27,355 nt of DNA, from positions 1-27,355 of the forward strand of contig CBFHWY010000034.1 in NCBI GenBank assembly GCA_965659675.1, written 5' to 3'. The translations under genes and the position numbers were made by a program. Below the pieces are notes generated by a model that was not told where the DNA came from, did not search any database, and saw only the letters and a list, made by a program, of their open reading frames with translations. This document shows positions 25,055 to 27,355 of this stretch, piece by piece; the stretch's first letter is position 1; the number at the start of each line of letters is the position of its first letter. The stretch is from CBFHWY01 sp965659675 (GTDB taxonomy: Bacteria > Bacteroidota > Bacteroidia > Flavobacteriales_G > Salibacteraceae).

Positions 25055-25062
25055 TATATTTG
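25055..25062 (+). promoter_or_regulatory. Bacteroidota -7 box for the CDP-sugar operon
   Basis: TATATTTG is an exact TAnnTTTG match ending 5 bp ahead of the rfbF ATG, inside a 27-bp gap. It predicts a near-leaderless transcript starting the rfbF-rfbG-epimerase operon independently of the upstream membrane gene. A -33 TTG is not evident. Confidence 0.5.
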
Positions 25063-25067
25063 TCATT

Positions 25068-25841
25068 ATGAAGGTGGTCATATTTGCAGGGGGAAAAGGA
25101 ACCCGGATCTCAGAAGAATCTCATTTGAAACCCAAACCCATGATCGAAGTTGGAGGAAAACCCATCCTCTGGCACATCATGAAGATCTATGAGGCCTTTG
25201 GCCATAAAGAATTCATTGTTTGTCTGGGTTATAAAGGCTACGCCATTAAAGAGTATTTTCTCAACTACTTCATTCACAATGCGGATGTCACAGCAGACCT
25301 CGCGAACAATGAAGTTGAAGTTCACAAAAGCAAATCAGAAAGCTTTAAGGTCACATTGGTCGACACAGGTCTGGAAACAATGACCGCTGGCAGACTCAAA
25401 CGTGTAGAGCAATATGTGGGAAATGAGGACTTTATGCTCACCTACGGAGATGGTGTTTCTGACATTGACATGGAGGCCCAACTCAAATACCATAAAGATC
25501 ACGGTAAGATCTGCACTATGACCATCGTTCAACCTGGAAGCCGTTTTGGTATGATCGACCTTGATGAGAATAATGTGGTTCGTTCATTCATGGAAAAACC
25601 CAAAGACGACGGTGCCTGGATCAATGCTGGATTCTTCATTTTAAAACCTGAAGTTTTCAAATACCTGCACGATGATGCCGACGATATCATGTGGGAACGT
25701 CAACCTCTTGAAGACATCACAAAAGATGGTGAATTGGTGGCTTACAAGCACGATGGATTCTGGAAATGCATGGATACCCTGAGGGACAACATGGATCTGA
25801 ATAAGATGTGGGATGATGATCCAAAGTGGAAACGCTGGTAA
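25068..25841 (+). CDS. rfbF: Glucose-1-phosphate cytidylyltransferase
   Basis: A 257-residue nucleotidyltransferase making CDP-glucose from CTP and glucose-1-phosphate, the first step of CDP-linked deoxysugar synthesis. The nucleotide-binding loop is FAGGKGTRI (AGGKGTR at 7-13), followed by KPKPMIEVGGKP (21-32), the YGDGVSDID metal site (126-134) and GFWKCMDTLRD near the C terminus, typical of RfbF rather than RmlA. Full length. Its stop overlaps the next start by one base (TAATG), so the genes are coupled. The product is probably destined for an O-antigen or capsule-like surface glycan. Confidence 0.96.
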   Translation: MKVVIFAGGKGTRISEESHLKPKPMIEVGGKPILWHIMKIYEAFGHKEFIVCLGYKGYAIKEYFLNYFIHNADVTADLANNEVEVHKSKSESFKVTLVDTGLETMTAGRLKRVEQYVGNEDFMLTYGDGVSDIDMEAQLKYHKDHGKICTMTIVQPGSRFGMIDLDENNVVRSFMEKPKDDGAWINAGFFILKPEVFKYLHDDADDIMWERQPLEDITKDGELVAYKHDGFWKCMDTLRDNMDLNKMWDDDPKWKRW

Positions 25842-26911
25842 TGGCAGATCTAAAATCGACATACAGCGGTAAAAAAGTATTCCTTACTGGCCACACAGGA
25901 TTTAAAGGTGCCTGGTTATTGCTGCTTCTTAATGAGCTTGGTGCTGAAGTAAAAGGTTATGCTTTGGCTCCGAAAAACCAAAACGATCTTTTTAACAGTA
26001 TAAATGGAGATGATCTGTGCGAATCAGTCATTGCTGATCTCAGAGATAAAGAGCGATTAAAAAAGGAGATCCTCGACTTTGAGCCTGATTTTGTCTTTCA
26101 CATGGCTGCTCAGGCTCTGGTAATAGACAGCTATGAGGATCCGCTGTACACATACGAAGTAAACACCCTTGGAACTGCATATGTACTTGATGCCTTGAGG
26201 TACCTAAGCAAGTCCGTTGAATGCATTCTTATCACTACCGATAAGGTATATGAAAACCTCGAAAAAGATTATGCCTACGTGGAAGATGATCGTTTAGGTG
26301 GTTTTGATCCATACAGCAATTCCAAAGCATGCTGCGAGCTGATCATAGATTCTTACAGAAACAGCTTCTTCCCTATCAACAAACACGCAGAGCACGAAAA
26401 GGGAATTGCCAGTGTGCGCTCAGGTCATGTGATCGGTGGTGGGGATTGGTCAGCCAATCGAATCATCCCAGATACTGCCCGCGCACTATCGAAAAATGAA
26501 TCCTTGATTGTTCGTAATCCAAAAGCGATTAGACCGTGGCAACATGTGCTTGACCCTCTATACGGTTACTTGTTGTTAGGAGCTCACATGTCAGGTGGAA
26601 ACACGGACTATTATCAAGCGTTCAATTTTGGACCTAAGGAAGAGGATAAACTCAGCGTTGAAGAACTTGTAAAGCTAGCGCTCGAAATATGGGGCGAAGG
26701 CAATTATGAAGATCAGTCTGATCCAAATGCAGTTCATGAAGCCAAATTGTTGATGCTTGACATTCACAAAGCCATAAAAGAGCTTAGCTGGCATCCAAGA
26801 TATAGTTCAAAAGATGCCATCAGGATCACCATGGAATGGTACAAGAATGCCATTGGAAATGAGAAAGATTACACGCTGGGGCAGATCAAAGACTATTTGA
26901 ATGCAGTTTAA
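25841..26911 (+). CDS. rfbG: CDP-glucose 4,6-dehydratase
   Basis: A 356-residue short-chain dehydrogenase/reductase-type enzyme converting CDP-glucose to CDP-4-keto-6-deoxyglucose with bound NAD. The Rossmann motif is LTGHTGFKGAWL (TGHTGFKG at 16-23). Active-site residues are in ITTDKVYENL (D134, K135) and the YSNSK pair (Y158, K162). The segment RPWQHVLDPLYGYL is typical of RfbG. The start is ATG 25841, overlapping the rfbF stop by one base, rather than an upstream in-frame GTG at 25826. Its last 11 bp overlap the next gene. This makes the branch-point sugar for several CDP-deoxysugars. Confidence 0.95.
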   Translation: MADLKSTYSGKKVFLTGHTGFKGAWLLLLLNELGAEVKGYALAPKNQNDLFNSINGDDLCESVIADLRDKERLKKEILDFEPDFVFHMAAQALVIDSYEDPLYTYEVNTLGTAYVLDALRYLSKSVECILITTDKVYENLEKDYAYVEDDRLGGFDPYSNSKACCELIIDSYRNSFFPINKHAEHEKGIASVRSGHVIGGGDWSANRIIPDTARALSKNESLIVRNPKAIRPWQHVLDPLYGYLLLGAHMSGGNTDYYQAFNFGPKEEDKLSVEELVKLALEIWGEGNYEDQSDPNAVHEAKLLMLDIHKAIKELSWHPRYSSKDAIRITMEWYKNAIGNEKDYTLGQIKDYLNAV

Positions 26912-27355
26912 AGAGACCAGGATACCGGGTGTTTTTGAAGTGGACCTCTTTCACATGGAAGATGAGCGCGGTTCTTTTGTGAAGACCTTTCATAAAGAGA
27001 GTTTTAAAGAACAAGGTCTGGAGAGCTCCTTTGATGAAAGTTTTTACTCGATCAATAAGAAGGGTGTGGTTCGAGGTATGCATTTCCAGCTACCTCCTGA
27101 TGATCACACAAAGCTGGTTTACTGCACTTCGGGTAGTTTGATTGATGTGATCCTCGATATTCGCAAGGGCTCCCCTACTTATGGTGAGTATGCAGAGATC
27201 AAGCTCAGTGGTAACAATTTTAAAGCAGCTTATTTACCTAAAGGTGTGGCACATGGTTTTGCTGTTATGGAGGATGATACCTGCATGGTGTATCTCACTT
27301 CAACCATGCATAGCCCAAAAAATGATGCGGGCATTCGTTGGGATTCTTTTGGTTA
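26901..27355 (+). CDS. RmlC-like sugar 3,5-epimerase (5' part, cut by window end)
   Basis: The first 151 residues of a cupin-fold epimerase acting on a nucleotide-4-keto-6-deoxysugar; given the two genes before it, the substrate is probably CDP-4-keto-6-deoxyglucose. Family landmarks are IPGVFEVDLFHMEDERGSF, GVVRGMHFQLP (catalytic base H61), K71, LDIRKGSPTYGEY (D86) and LPKGVAHGFAV (H118). In RmlC a catalytic tyrosine follows in a T-x-Y-Y-x-P pattern; here the segment reads TSTMHSPKND, with histidine (H137) where the tyrosine belongs. The enzyme may thus act on one carbon only, or use another residue. It starts inside the end of rfbG (11-bp overlap). The C terminus is beyond the window. Confidence 0.88.
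   Translation, partial: MQFKETRIPGVFEVDLFHMEDERGSFVKTFHKESFKEQGLESSFDESFYSINKKGVVRGMHFQLPPDDHTKLVYCTSGSLIDVILDIRKGSPTYGEYAEIKLSGNNFKAAYLPKGVAHGFAVMEDDTCMVYLTSTMHSPKNDAGIRWDSFG

Overview
The window looks like a chromosomal segment of a free-living, probably marine member of the Flavobacteriales (Bacteroidota). The evidence is a large exported protein with a C-terminal type IX secretion (Por) sorting domain at 58-3252, many small lipoproteins with a typical Bacteroidota lipobox, -7 promoter boxes of the form TAnnTTTG a few bases ahead of start codons, and almost no Shine-Dalgarno sequences. Genus cannot be fixed from the sequence. I see no rRNA, tRNA, CRISPR array, insertion sequence or phage module. 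Genes are densely packed, with many 1-23 bp overlaps.

Layout. (1) 58-4089, minus strand: a universal stress protein followed 21 bp later by a 1064-residue T9SS-exported protein. (2) 4194-8079, plus strand: a membrane-anchored SOUL protein, a Na/phosphate cotransporter with a PhoU-like tail, an overlapping DinB-fold protein and an FkbM-type methyltransferase. (3) 8060-13841, minus strand: a probable operon of a GCS2-like ligase fused to two CBS domains, an aspartoacylase/succinylglutamate-desuccinylase-type metallo-enzyme, a c-type heme-binding protein and a GNAT acetyltransferase. Upstream of it on the same strand are msrA (as a lipoprotein) and an MFS transporter. (4) 13980-15735: polyphosphate kinase 2 and two unknown lipoproteins. 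(5) 15788-16668: a small zinc-ribbon protein divergent from a short SSB. (6) 16823-19354: ornithine aminotransferase (with an unusual Cys cluster) divergent from mnmA. (7) 19355-20706: a possible small, very basic secreted protein, then an ArsR-family repressor / SdpI-like pair. (8) 20703-23857, minus strand: acetyl-CoA synthetase, a TPR lipoprotein and peptide deformylase. (9) 23973-25040: a polytopic membrane protein of unknown role. (10) 25068-27355: the start of a CDP-deoxysugar pathway (rfbF, rfbG, rfbC-like), cut by the window end.

Most genes are ordinary housekeeping or accessory functions. The best leads are four. A near-identical 12-bp dyad, TGACC(T/G)AGGTCA, lies 34-36 bp ahead of two separate genes, the GCS2-CBS operon and ppk2, which suggests a shared regulator. 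The GCS2-CBS/deacylase operon could make and break a gamma-glutamyl or similar amide under adenine-nucleotide control. A CxxCxCxxHC insertion sits beside the active-site region of ornithine aminotransferase. A cationic, possibly secreted small ORF lies directly ahead of an SdpR/SdpI-like pair. None is proven by sequence reading alone.
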